From: Halichondria panicea | Lineage: Eukaryota > Porifera > Demospongiae > Suberitida > Halichondriidae | Length of the DNA stretch: 64,000 nucleotides | Direction of reading: 5' to 3' | Assembly: GCF_963675165.1 (NCBI RefSeq) | Contig: NC_087385.1 | Location: 2,418,501-2,482,500 of the forward strand | Shown here: positions 19,329-63,773 of the stretch, piece after piece | Position numbering within the stretch: position 1 is the first letter of the stretch | Layout: each line of letters opens with the position of its first letter | Translations under genes and position numbers: made by a program | The notes under the pieces: model-generated | The model's input: the letters and a program-made list of their open reading frames with translations, nothing else | The model's database searches: none | What the model was told of the DNA's origin: nothing

Positions 19329-22300
19329 TCATGTTCTGATCCCTCTGTTGCCGAGCCAGCTGTCAAAAACATTTCTGTAAAGAAAAAAGGAAATTTACTA
19401 TAATCAGTATGTAAAAACATGCTAGGAGGTTATATAATTGTCACTATAATGCGGGAAATTTTCGAGGGCAGAGCAGCTAACTGGGAACTCACACACGCAC
19501 CGGTATTTTATACGTTTGCAAATGCAAAGCTTGTTGGGGTCTGGTTTTTTAGCAATGAAACGCGATATTACATCAATGAAAATTTATTCTGAGGGCTCTT
19601 CAGCCTTATAGCGAAAATGTGCACCTGCGAAATCTTCCTGCTATACGGTATGTATAGGGGTAGTATAATGACCACACCACTCCCAAGCTAGATTTACAGC
19701 AACCCTTTTGTTATGACATGTCGTTGTGGTGGTGTAAAGCATGCGTCAGCTAAAAATAGTGACAGGTATGCGTAGATTGAGTGTTGTAAACTGTGTACAA
19801 CTACAATATCGTAGAAACTGGATTATTAGCACATGCGCTCATGGCAATAGCAGAGCTCTATACGCTTATATTCGAGAGAGCCCTACTCAGTAACCGGATG
19901 TCTCTGTGATGAAGATGACTCGTTAGCTACCTAAAGTGAGCAAGCAGGCAACCCCAAACTGGATCTATATCAGCAGGAGTACATTAAGATTACTTAATTT
20001 ACTCCTGATATCAGTTACAGTTCATTTTACAGTTCACTTTACTGTTTACAACATCTAAATTCAATTATATTGACCAAGAACTGGAACAAAAAAGATCCAA
20101 GTCCACCTCATTTATGTCTCTCAGCGTGATCAGACAAGGTAACAGCATGCCCAGAGAGACCTTCCAGGATATCACCAGCTATAGAGCTACAATGCACTGT
20201 ACAAGCTAGCTCATAGATAAAACAAAGAATCACTAATGTCCTTCACATAATTGAAAAAGCGCTTCGATTCCAGTGCAAAAAACCTGCAGTTGAGTATACG
20301 CTTAATATGCTTATAATCCAGTTTCTATGGTATATGGTAATCACTTCATTATAATTATATACAAACTAAATCACCTGCAGTGCTTTACAACACACTCTGA
20401 GCTGCAAAACTCCGGTCCCCTCTCTTCAGAGAAGACGGCCATGTTAGAACACCCACTGTTTGCACACATCCCAGGATCACAAGTTGTGCTATTCAACACC
20501 TGAAGAAACAATTTAGCAATTGTCAATATTACGGTTCTTCATATACGAACTGCTCGAGGCATTTTATACATTCACATACAACCACGTACGTACACTGTAG
20601 GTGGCCGACATACAGCAGAATTCTATATTAATAACGGCCCCACATGTGTACGAGAAACACTTATCCTTTAACGTCTGCAATCAACAACTAATACTGACAG
20701 TACTGTACCTTCTCCAAGGTAACCTCCTCTTGTGTGGCAACGTCCTGAGACAGTTGCATACTCTCCTCCACGACTAGAGCCGAAAACTCAGTCTTCATGG
20801 GCTCCACTCTTGTAACGTGAGGTGCTGGGGCATTCACTGGAGAGATGAGGGGTGGTCCTGTGGGTGGGGCTTTATCTTTATTATTATGTGATAGCAGTTG
20901 TTGGAGAGTCAGAGGATTCTCTGTGGTAGCTTGCTCACAATGCTCAGCCTGGTATTCTTGTATGGCTTTCTGATAATCAGCGTCTAGTTTCTCGTATGCC
21001 TCATTGTATCGCTGAGGGAGAATATCAATGGATCTATAACTGTAATTCCTAGTCAACTAGTGACACTTTCAAGAAACGTAAAGCTATAGCCAACAATGGA
21101 ATTCGATCTGTCACACATAATTGGTTAGATAAGAATATAAGTACTGCTTCTAAGCTATAATAATTATAGTCAGGCTCCCTATTTATGGGTTCTTGTTATA
21201 GTATTTTCTTAAACTTTGTCACACCAGATCAAGGTTAGAATTCAAGTTAAACACCTCTTTTCATGACAAGTGGAAGCCTACAACATATGTTCTTTTTTAC
21301 CTTCTTCAGTTCATCTCCTTGTGCCTCCCACATTTCAGAGATGATTCGTGAGGCCTCCGTAAGAGACATCTAATGGTGAAAAATAGTACAGTGTTAATGC
21401 GTTTACAGTACCATGCTCATTGACATTAAAGAGTAAAAAAATCATGGCACAATTTGGGAAGGGGTCGCAGTCATTATGTGCACCTGCAGTCTAGAGCCAG
21501 GTGGATTGGAATGTGTACTCAAAACTGTGATTGAGAGCAAAAAGTTAGTTATGGAGCTGTACTGAGACTGACCTTAGGGTTCCCTGCCATGACTGCACTG
21601 TACACTTCCCCAAAGAAGATGTTGTAAGGCTTCGGGGGCCTGAGGAGCGGAAGCGGAAGTACGGAGTAAAGAAAAAAACACGTAACTCTTTGACAGCTGC
21701 AAAGTCTGGCATAGTCTTGCTCTTTTTGCAGTATGTATAATTATACATGTAGTGGATTGAATTGTTGCTAGGAAGAGGTCCTTATATAATATAGTGATGC
21801 GGTCATGTGGTATAAGTCAGATATACCACATCTACTCGGAGGATATGCACCCTGTATATCCTCCGCTACCATGGTTACATACCCCTCGGTTACGCCTCAG
21901 AGTAACCACGGTAGCAGAGGATATATGGGTGCGTATCCTCCGTGTAATGTATACAACGGTGTACATGGAGTTGGGTGCGTGTATACTGACCTCTTTGGCT
22001 CCTTCTTCGCTGCCTCCCTCCTCCTCTTGGCCGCAGTTGACTTAGAGACAGGACGTGGTTTCGATAGAGCCTTACCACCGAGAGTAGGGGACTGGGCTAC
22101 CTGCTGAATATATTCGGCATTGTGACAATAAATGGAAAATTCACACATACGACACATGTATGCTACGTACGTTTCATGTACCAGTACAGGTACATAATAT
22201 TTATTATGTACAATGCAAATGCTCAGGGTTGTGCAGAATTTTTGCAAATGTCCCTGATACGTAATTAGAGTGGTGGTATAATTACATCAATTACAGTAGT

Positions 22301-23844
22301 ACCGTGTGTGTAACAACACTGGACATGTACTGTACGTGTACACAATCATAACGTTAACAACAACAATAAAATGTGTGGTTACATAATTATGTACAATCAT
22401 GTACATGTATGAAATCACACAAATCAACATTACAGTACCTTCTTAGCTGGTTCAGTAGCAACACTGGGAGCAGCGTTTGCTGCCTGAGGCACATTCAGCT
22501 GCTGTACCAGCAGCGACTGTATGAACTCTAACTGTTGCTCAGGAGACAATTCCGCAGGGATATTCACTTTCTGCTGGCTCAAGAGCTCAGTGATCTGTGA
22601 CTGCAAATGCACGAGTTGCTCAGGCGTGACTTGAAGCAGCTGCTGACTTATATCACCGCTTGAATCAGGCTTAACCACCTCCGGTACTTTTTCCCCACTA
22701 TCATGTTTTAGTATCTGTTTCTGAGCCCGAATTTGCTGAATAACCTCATAGTTGACAGAGTTGCTGGTCACCAGAGCCATAATTTGCTCGGGACTGAGCG
22801 TACTCAGAGCTTCTGCAGATATGTCTACACCACCGGGAAATGTGCCATTTTGTAGTAGTGGCTTGATTGTTTCGTTTTGAGTAATAGATTGGCGTTGATG
22901 GTGGGTGAATGTTTGGAGAAGCTGAAGAAGGACTGTTTCGAAGGTGTCTTGCTCCTGGTTGAGTAAGGTGAGACCAGCCCTCTCTCCTGAGGAAGGAGCC
23001 ATTTTTATTGGAGGGGTGGTGTCCATAGGGTCGTCGTAGTCAGGTTGAATCTACAAAGAGGCAGGATCAGTTAATAACATAATACTCTAAACACAATCTA
23101 TGAGAGTAGTAGTGTATGGTATGTATTATAAAATCGCCACTTGAATTTCACCCATAATTATAATCACAGCACCATACATGTAATTATACAGTAAATGTAC
23201 ATTGAGGAACAAAACGTTTTAGCAGCAGTTCAAGGCGTTTATGGTATCGTATTGATTGACTGACTTAGCTAGGACTGGTAAAATCAGTTAACGTATTACT
23301 GAGTATTTATTATTGTCAAAGCAAGTACCGAAGACCTCTAATTAAGGCGACCCTCTAAATATATGACACCCTAGAACTTAGGCTATTTTCTTATAGCGAC
23401 AGCTGCGTTGACAATTATTTTTAATGTCTCGCCCTAAACGGAGGTAAATGTAGCCACACCACAGCCTCGATTATAGCCCATTGGAAAATACACGTTTTTA
23501 ACTGGCTAAAAATCGAGGCATTGCCTAGTAGACTGAGCAGAGCTACCTCCAATTAGACGCGACCCTAGCTCTAAATATGTGACACCAGGTCTTTAAAATA
23601 ATTTGTCAACCTCCAAAAGAAGCAAGTTCTGGCTTCGGAAAAAGTGTCACCTTAATTAGAGGTATTACGGTAATACAAATAATTCAGCAACAAAATTAAT
23701 ATTAAAAGCAAGACATAATGATTCATTGTGATGAGATAATTATACCTTGCTGTAGCAATGTTCATGAAGATGGCCTGGTAGAGCAGAAAACGGTGTCTGG
23801 TCCTCTCTGATCATAGCATGGGCAGCATCCATCACTACATCCAT
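19329..23844 (-). CDS. TOX: TOX-like HMG-box protein
   Basis: Eight exons splice in frame to 477 residues: 23844-23746, 23050-22439, 22103-21991, 21639-21573, 21369-21301, 21011-20709, 20499-20375 and 19374-19329. Residues about 249-275 are a basic, nuclear-localisation-like stretch (AAKRRREAAKKEPKR). Residues about 275-345 are one HMG box (PPKPYNIFFGEVYSAV, SRIISEMWEAQGDELKKRY, EKLDADYQKAIQEYQ) that would bend DNA. The C-terminal segment CANSGCSNMAV...FCSSECVVKHCRNVF is the cysteine-bearing tail typical of the TOX family, and makes the assignment firm. The N-terminal 240 residues are rich in Q, L and S (TPEQLVHLQSQI, SPEQQLEFIQSL) and may be a transactivation or pairing region. Role: chromatin-associated transcription regulator. 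The gene is head-to-head with M20 copy 6; starts are 160 bp apart. Confidence 0.9.
19448..19650. mobile_element. MITE-like repeat in the last TOX intron
   Basis: The segment runs from gcgggaaattttcgagg to cctgctatacggta, so its ends are rough inverted repeats. Internal blocks (gagggctct..agc, tagcgaaaatgtgcacc) match 31645-31886 in the same orientation and 26236-26459 in reverse. No coding capacity. Confidence 0.7.
21837..21942. repeat. Long inverted repeat in a TOX intron
   Basis: Arms 21837-21878 and 21902-21942 (cggaggatatgcaccctgta... against ...gggtgcgtatcctccg) pair over about 41 bp with a few mismatches around a 23-bp loop. It sits in the intron between exons 3 and 4, about 50 bp from exon 3. 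Confidence 0.75.
23326..23672. mobile_element. MITE with TACCGAAGACCTCTAATTAAGG ends
   Basis: About 347 bp in TOX intron 1, with 25-bp terminal inverted repeats ending TACGGTA, related to 15971-16103. An internal second terminus-like sequence (acctccaattagacgcgacc, near 23547) suggests a composite or partly duplicated element. Confidence 0.7.
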
Positions 23845-24004
23845 TTTGATTGTTTGTTGTTCTTTTTGAGTCGAGTAGCGCTATAGCCAGGTTGGAAATG
23901 CTGGACCCCACCAAACACTAAATAATGCACACGTCTAGTCCACTTACCCCGCCCACCACATGCACAACGGAGGAGAACTAGCTACCCTGTACTGTAATCA
24001 AGAG
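23845..24004. promoter_or_regulatory. Bidirectional promoter region between TOX and M20 copy 6
   Basis: Only 160 bp separate the two chosen start codons. If the upstream in-frame ATG of the M20 gene at 23960 is used, the gap falls to 115 bp. No TATA box is obvious. Shared promoter activity is inferred from the spacing. Confidence 0.45.
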
Positions 24005-25183
24005 ATGGACACTGCTGTGAAATCCGAGGTGAAATCAACTGCTTCTGCTGGTATTGAGAGTTGCAAAAGTGAACTGAGTGCTTTGAGTGATGAGATATGG
24101 AGGAATCCTGAGCTGGGATTCAATGAACACAAAGCACACGAACTCCTCACAAACTTCCTCGAGAAGAAAGGTTTCACTGTGGAACGCTCCTACACTGGTA
24201 TTGAGACAGCTTTCAGGGCTACCTTTGGCTCTGGGAGACCCAATGTGTGTGTGATCTGTGAGTACGATGCTCTGCCTGAAATCGGTCATGCATGTGGACA
24301 CAACCTCATAGCAGAGGCTGGAGTTGCCGCTGGTTTGGGTTTGAAAGCTGTTCTGGAATCAAAGGAAATGAAAGGAACCGTCACCATAATGGGCACTCCA
24401 GATGAAGAATCTAAAGGTGGAAAAGTCTATCTGATTGAGAAGGGTGCGTTTGAGAATATTGATCTAGCTATGATGGTTCATCCGGCTCCGGTTAATGAGT
24501 TGAAAATGGCTGCATTGGCATGTGTTGATTGGAAGATTACCTACACCGGCAAGGCGGCCCATGCTGCTGCGTTTCCCTGGGAGGGAGTGAACGCACTGGA
24601 TGCAGCTGTGATGGCCTACACCTCCATCTCTGCCCTCAGACAGCAAATGAAGCCAACTTGCCGAGTTCATGGAATAATCAGTAATGGCGGTGCAAAACCC
24701 AACATCATACCAGAAAAAACTGAACTGATGTACATGATACGGGGTTACAAGAGGACGGAAACATTAGATTTATGCGCTCGTGTCAGGGATTGCTTTGATT
24801 CAGCTGCAATTGCTACAGGCTGTCAAGTGAAAATCGAGGAAGATAGCAAGTTCTTTGAGGACATGAACAGCAACGATACTTTGGCAAAACTGTTTCTAAA
24901 AAATATTGAAGAGCTTGGTGTATTAAATATGGTAGAGTCTACTGGTGAACTCGGTTCTACAGACATGGGTAATGTTTCATATATCGTACCCTCAATTCAT
25001 CCTTGCTATGCTATCGGCTCTGGGGAAGTGAATCACACTCGAGAATTCACTGCCGTGACCAACACCCCTGAGGCGCACACAGCTACTCTGACTGCTGCCA
25101 AGGCCATGGCTCACACATGCATCGATGTGCTCACTACTGATGGATTGTTGGAGAAAATAAAAGAAGACTTTAAGACTCAGTAA
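24005..25183 (+). CDS. PM20D2: M20 family dipeptidase, PM20D2-like, copy 6
   Basis: Intronless, 392 residues from the ATG at 24005 (MDTAVKSEVKS), chosen because it aligns with the family start. An in-frame ATG at 23960 would add 15 residues. HACGHN, MMVHP, KAAHAAAFPW and NHTREF are intact. The catalytic motif is GTPDEESKGG rather than GTPAEEGG, keeping both Glu. It sits 13 kb from the other copies yet shares near-identical nucleotide blocks with them at the same places. Between those blocks it is diverged (NELKMAALACVDWK, RGYKRTETLDLCARV, EEDSKFFEDMNSNDT). An AATAAA overlaps the stop codon (25183-25188). It is convergent with the receptor gene that ends at 25445. Confidence 0.92.
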   Translation: MDTAVKSEVKSTASAGIESCKSELSALSDEIWRNPELGFNEHKAHELLTNFLEKKGFTVERSYTGIETAFRATFGSGRPNVCVICEYDALPEIGHACGHNLIAEAGVAAGLGLKAVLESKEMKGTVTIMGTPDEESKGGKVYLIEKGAFENIDLAMMVHPAPVNELKMAALACVDWKITYTGKAAHAAAFPWEGVNALDAAVMAYTSISALRQQMKPTCRVHGIISNGGAKPNIIPEKTELMYMIRGYKRTETLDLCARVRDCFDSAAIATGCQVKIEEDSKFFEDMNSNDTLAKLFLKNIEELGVLNMVESTGELGSTDMGNVSYIVPSIHPCYAIGSGEVNHTREFTAVTNTPEAHTATLTAAKAMAHTCIDVLTTDGLLEKIKEDFKTQ

Positions 25184-25444
25184 ATAAAATTTGGGGGCAG
25201 AAATCAAAGATAATTAATATGTGTATGCATTTGTCATGGACGTCACAAAATTTAGATAATAATCTTAGATATACGTTGTATAATTATAGCAATTTACAAC
25301 ATTGACACTATAAAATAGGTACAGACTAAAATGGTTGCCACAACAGAAAAGCTATAATGGAGGCGCAGAAGACGTAATCATAAGTAATGGTTCACACTGT
25401 TTTTAAAGGCCTAATTATATATTATTGGCAGTACAATTCAATAT

Positions 25445-58251
<32,807 letters not shown>

Positions 58252-58450
58252 CTTGGCATTGTGTCGGGGATCGCAAACTCGAATGTATAGCAAGAGATAT
58301 CTTTTTGAGCACAATAACATGCGCAATAATGTGATATGTTAGAGCTAGATCTATAATATATGAACTAAAACTTGCTTGTACGGTCACTTGAGGATATTTA
58401 ACGATGTTAATTGACAAAATCAATGGTTCATACTCTTAAGTATACATACC

Positions 58451-58890
58451 GTATAGCAGGTATATTTCGAGGGTATAAACTTTCGTGGACCGTTAGAAAG
58501 GTTTTCGCAGAATAGCAGCTTTTCTGCAGCATGTATGAATCTATATTAAATTCCTCCATGGGTATAAATGTTCGCGGTAGATGCTTAATCAGCGAAAACA
58601 GGAGCCCATAAATAAGAGAAGGAGCGGCTAACTTCAACGTATACTCGGGGATCACGTCTCGTAATTGCCGGTGAAACCGCACTTCCTTGTTTGGAAGCGA
58701 CGCAAACCGCAGCCCTGTATTGTGTATAACACGTGTAGGGATTCAACCACTTAAGTGACTCTGCATATATGGAAATGCGGTCATAACCACTTACGAAAAG
58801 TGATCCCTGCAGTCAGCCGCTCCTTCTCTTATTTATGGGCTCCTGGCGAAAACCACAAACATTTATATCCTCGAAATATACCCGCTATAC
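58451..58890. mobile_element. 440-bp fold-back element upstream of the receptor start
   Basis: Terminal arms 58451-58480 and 58861-58890 (gtatagcaggtatatttcga / complement) pair with three mismatches. Inner arms 58600-58629 and 58815-58844 (aggagcccataaataagaga...) pair perfectly over 30 bp. It ends about 200 bp upstream of the receptor start codon, so it may lie in the promoter. Confidence 0.85.
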
Positions 58891-59339
58891 GAGTAATTTT
58901 TGTAATGTAAAAAATTGGCAAGCTGATACCTCGACGAAAATTTAACCCATGAAAACCTAACCCATGAAAACCTATAGGCGTGGTTTACCGGAAATGCATG
59001 CAATACAAGTGCACGCAATGAAGCAAACGAAAATCACCACTGTTCGAGTTCAACGAAGTTTTTACCTCCGCGAAATTTCCCATTATACGGTATAGCAATG
59101 TGACACTTTCCACTTTGGAATGTTACATATACTAAGAAACAAACCTGTGCATAATGTACATTCAAATATTTATATGGCTCTTAATTGAGTTCTGACTGGG
59201 TATGTATTAGACATAGTTTTCAGCTTCATCCTTTCGTAGGTTGTATACTATAAAGATATAACCGGTACAAAAATTATATAGGAATGAGTCTATTAAAGTA
59301 ATGGGAAAACCTAATACACAAATATAATTATATATAGAG

Positions 59340-59628
59340 ACATGTAGGCAGACGATACATGAATGCATGGACATCAGAATGCTGAATAGTTGCCTCTCTT
59401 ATCGATTTTCAATCAAGTTAACTGTCAAAATCCCTAATCTCAGCTATTCTGTTTTGAATCAGTTTCCTTGGTTGATAATCAACTGTTCTTTCATTGTGAA
59501 TTTCCTACTAGGAAATAAGATTCGCTCCATTAACAATGATAATGAACTGTATCCTCCCAGAGGACACACTCACTCTATACAGGTGTATAATGAAACCATC
59601 CAATTAATAGTGCTGCTGCAACTTGGTA
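59340..59628 (-). pseudogene. Decayed duplicate of the EMC8/9 terminal exon
   Basis: Collinear with 61300-61640: cagaatgctga, gattttcaatcaagtt, atctcagc.at.ctgttttga, tcagtttcc and gctccattaac recur in order, including sequence on both sides of the exon. The exon copy has frame-breaking deletions and is not coding. It ends abruptly where repeat arm B begins. Confidence 0.75.
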
Positions 59629-60100
59629 CCTGTTTCAGTGCTTATAGATTGACGCCACAAAACTTACTTTGTGTATAGACCCAACACAAATTATAAGCGT
59701 AGAGAAGATAGATCTAGATCCACGTTGATGTGATGCAAGCACATGCAGGGATCGAAAGATTGTTTAGCTTATAACAATGTCGTGAGAAAGTTAATAGGGC
59801 ATTATTTCCTGTATATATATGCGCCCTATATATAGCAAAATGATGCACGGCTAATTTACTGTCTGCACGAGTTGAGTAAACAATGATTGGTCATCACAAG
59901 GATGCAGGTTCACAGGCGTGTTATGTTAGGGGCACCTTCTATCCTCAGTATATCGGGTTTCGAATGTATATAGTATCATTTGCTAACACAGTACAAACCC
60001 TATTGCATTTCATGCGCATGCTTAATAACTTTTTGCATGTCTTTCATTTGTGAAAACTCAAAAGTCGCAATCAAGAGAGCCTCGCTCAATTCGAAACCCG
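59629..60100. repeat. ~470-bp repeat, arm B of an inverted pair
   Basis: Reverse complement of 55430-55906. Within it, tatatcgggtttcgaat (59947-) and attcgaaacccgatata (60089-) form short inverted termini around about 155 bp, which suggests a smaller element nested in the larger unit. Confidence 0.85.
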
Positions 60101-61354
60101 ATATATATATATACCATGGCAGGAACATGTATATGGCCTGCAATTGGTCTGAGCGATCCTCTCATTGCATTGAACCGGTGCATGCATACTATTACTACGA
60201 ATCATGTGACATTGCAGGAGCGTCAACGAGACTAGTCTTTAGTATAGTCTAGCCTCGATCTCAGGCCGCACTTCACTCAGGGAAGTGGGCCTGGTATCGA
60301 CTGCTTGCGCATGCGCTAATATCCCCCCGGTATCTGGGGGCTTTGGATATCATCGTATATGCTCAGTAAAACTATGACATCACAACGAACGGAAGTGGAT
60401 TGAAGAAAGTAGATAGAAAGTTCGATTGAAGGTTTCTAGCCCACCGGATAGCATTCTCTGATAGCTACCCTTAGCCTAACAAAAGATTCACAGCCAGCAA
60501 CAATGTGGATGACGATCGTCTGAAAGGAGTGAAAGCTGACAAGAGTCTATATGAACAGGCCACGCCCATTAACACTAAAGTTACTATACTACTGCTACTG
60601 ATTCCATCAGAAGAAAATAGCTGTACAACAAACCTACACAGCTCTGTCTCTAGCTAGCTAGCTATATAGCTCTGTGTATGACTTTCTCTGATGAATTCTG
60701 TAATAATTATAGGAAATTTTATGGGAAAACAATAATTTTTCGCATACGCAAGCAGTCAATAGCAGGCCTTCTTTTCTATGAAGGCCGGTGAAGGAGGCTA
60801 AGTAGTCTTAATTTACTAACCATTCAATGGATAAATCTATTATGAAATTAGAGACAAACCTATAATTTGTTCAAAATTCAACGTACATATGATAATAGTG
60901 CAATCTCGTTTTTCCGTCCCACACAAATAATGTGCGAAATGTATATGTATATGTGTAAGCTCATGAGTTATGATCTTATAGAACCTGTCACTGACCGTAG
61001 TGTCTTATGGTTCATACTATACTAAACCAACTCTAGAAATAGGCCACTTTTGGTGAAACTACCGTCGAAGGCGTTTTGGTTCATACTAAGATAATTACCT
61101 GTCAGAATATAATTATGGCTAAATTGACGTGAATGACTAGTAATATTTTCAACTTTCACCAGTCTTACATATACAATCATGTACATGTAAGTTGTACGAA
61201 TAAGATTCTATTATAACAAATTGAGTATACAAATTAATGGATGCAAATCTAACACACACAATTAATATTGATAACTACAAGACTAAAGTACCTGTGCAAC
61301 ACAAACAAGTGCAGACAATACATGTGGCTACAGAATGCTGATTAAATGCCAACT

Positions 61355-63773
61355 CTACTGTATTGTACCGTTGGGAAGAGCTCTATTGATTTTAGGGTTT
61401 GTCCAATCAAGTTGAATGTCATCCAAATGATTATCGAAATCCACTAGAATCTCAGCCATGTTGTTTTGAACCAGTTTTCTTGTGTTGACAATTGTTTGCT
61501 CGTCAAGAAATTTCCTACGAAGAAATAGAACACTCCATTAACCGAATAATACTGATCCTTTGGAGGGTACCAGCATGATACTGTATATTGCACTCAACCA
61601 CGCATGTATCCAATTAGAGTGCTACTGCAACTTGCAGTGCTTAATTATAAAGATTGGTCTACCCTGGACACCACAGACCTTCTCGTGTAGACAAATTTCT
61701 TAAAAAAGACAGGCAACTAAGTAAAGAATATAGGCTATTGCACGCAAGTGGTATAAAGCAAGCATGGGAAGAAATTTCCTGGGAAAGTTAATGGGGGGGG
61801 GGCTGCATGCATACTAACAAAATGATGTACAACTATAGCAATGAATAATCAGTACGAGAAAATAGGCATTTTGTGCAAACTTCAGAGCCAGGAAGGTATA
61901 TATGGTAGAGTACTCACAGTGCACTGAGGTGCTCTTTCCAGTGGCTGTGTCCCGAGTCACTCTTCAACACCTGGAGCTACAAGGGAGACAACATTATACA
62001 CATGCACAGGTAAAGCAACTTCCAAGCAGAATTAGATAGCAATGTTGGTCATTAGGATACTGAGGGTGAGGATGCTCATGTAGTGCTACTGGTATTCAAC
62101 GTGTCAGGGGAACCTTCTCTCTTTACGCAGTAATAATGGCAGTGAAGATTACTAACAGAAGGGATGATGACAGATTTTGACTTTTACCACAAAATGGTTA
62201 GGATACATACCCTACAGCTAGGGTCTGAGGCGTCCTCCTCGGAAAATTGATTGACTTGTTGTGAACATGCAGACCATATCCGATCCGAGGGACTTGTTGC
62301 TTGAGTATGTATTAATGGATAGTGCTTTCAATGGTAAATCTATTGTGTAAATCAATAAGTAGTCCTCACATTATGTTACGTCACAGCCACTGTACTTATC
62401 CACATTTATTTTTTACCCACAGGTTTAACTAATTTCTTATGAGATTGACTTGTCGCCTGAGTGTGTATCCGATCCGAGCCTCAAGTTAATGGATGAATCT
62501 ACAGAGCTGAGGTTTTACTTAGCTGTCTCTGTCTACAGTATATACAGAGAGGTAGCTCTCCTTTTTCTTTTTTCTGTTCTTTATCACAATCGTTCAATAA
62601 GATAAAATACTGTTTAAACGTTCAATGAGATAAAATACGGTAAATAATAAATTAATTGTCCACCCACGCACCAACAGTTAATACCAGGCCCACTATTGAA
62701 GGGGCTGGAGTCGAGGCTAGGCTTACTAGCGCTAGCTATAAATGCGTCCTACTGTAGAGAACGCATACGCTTTTGTCATTCTTTATTTCCTTTAATTTTA
62801 TCAATCCTTGATCTGATTGGTCAGGTCGGAATTCCAACCTGGCCAAAAAAGTTCAGACTAAAGTGCTCAGACGGACTATCCCAGGGCAGCTGATGCATGA
62901 GACTAGCTATGATCCTAGTCCACAGTGCACTTACTAAAACTCCGTTCTCAAAAGTTTCAATTTTATTGCTCCCGTTATTTGCTGCTTAGCCAGCTTCCCA
63001 TGATCATACATACTATCAGGAGTACATCTTAATGACTCCAGATACTATTGTATAACACTCTTCTGGTTTCTATGATTCATGTCAACAGCCGACGGTTAGC
63101 ACTTCAGTGCAATTAATTTATTATTTGTTACTTTACACTGTAAGGGGATGGTAATATAGAATAGACAAACCTTTAGACCTGACTTTGTCTGGTCTCCAAG
63201 TGCTTCATTATCAACCTAAAGAAAACAATGAAGAGTATGTAGCACACAAGAAATGACAAGTGATTCAATCCTCCTAGTGGCTAGTTTGCAACTCAATAAT
63301 TATTATGCATACAATAGTCACTTTTATATACAGTAGACTCTTGTTAATTCTGCCACCCTTGGGACAGTGCAGATTGGCTGGAATAGCGAGGTGGCCGCAA
63401 TTCAGAAAATAGCCGCGGTTAAAAAAAATGACCCTACCTCGAATCTACTATTTGCTGTTCTGTCTCGAGGATATTTAAGTGTAATACAATTTTATCATCT
63501 AGCTAGCAATCCTTGCCAAACCAAATGGCCGGTATATCTAGGTGGACGTACTTCAGAGAGCCGGAATAGCGAGTCTATTGTAACTCCCACACAAATAATG
63601 CATGTTAGCTCAAGTTCATGACTCACAATTAGTAGACACGCCTTGTCACAATTAACGGCAATCTTGTTGGCAATGGTGACTGCTGTGTCACTGATTGTCG
63701 CATCATTGACTCTCTCATTGGCATGGTAATAACCCACAATACTTAACCCCTTTGTGTCGCAATAGATCTCAAC
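61355..63773 (-). CDS. EMC8: ER membrane protein complex subunit 8/9, last four exons (partial)
   Basis: Exons 63773-63627, 63215-63171, 61976-61918 and 61514-61355 splice in frame to a stop (TAG, 61355-61357). Diagnostic segments are [34 protein letters not shown] and [18 protein letters not shown], which are characteristic of EMC8/EMC9. These are cytosolic subunits of the complex that inserts tail-anchored and multi-pass proteins into the ER membrane. The N-terminal exons lie off the right edge. The middle of the protein ([32 protein letters not shown]) is shorter or more diverged than in vertebrates. EMC8 and EMC9 cannot be told apart here; an unduplicated ancestral form is likely. Confidence 0.9.
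61977..63170. other. Large EMC8/9 intron
   Basis: A 1.2-kb intron with nothing recognised on either strand. A 65-codon plus-strand frame at 62696-62893 has no family features. Confidence 0.5.
63330..63583. mobile_element. MITE with ACAGTAGACTC-type ends in an EMC8/9 intron
   Basis: Imperfect terminal inverted repeats (acagtagactcttgttaatt at 63330; ggaatagcgagtctattgta ending 63583), about 254 bp, within intron 63216-63626. A repeated internal 'ggaatagcgag' occurs near both ends. Confidence 0.65.

Larger units (their letters stand above)
58252..61354. other. 3.1-kb intergenic region between EMC8/9 and the receptor
   Basis: Holds the receptor promoter (not resolved), a fold-back element (58451-58890), a decayed EMC8 terminal exon (59340-59628), arm B of an inverted repeat (59629-60100) and a short hairpin (60256-60274 against 60282-60299). 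No intact gene is seen; 60300-61354 shows nothing recognisable. Confidence 0.6.

Noticed and set aside
58252-58326. Upstream Met extending the receptor N-terminus by 25 residues
   Set aside because: The added residues are basic and would displace the clear signal peptide that starts at 58251.
60256-60299. Hairpin with CAGGCC/GGCCTG considered as a tRNA or small RNA gene
   Set aside because: No cloverleaf, no A or B box, and the arms are a simple imperfect hairpin.
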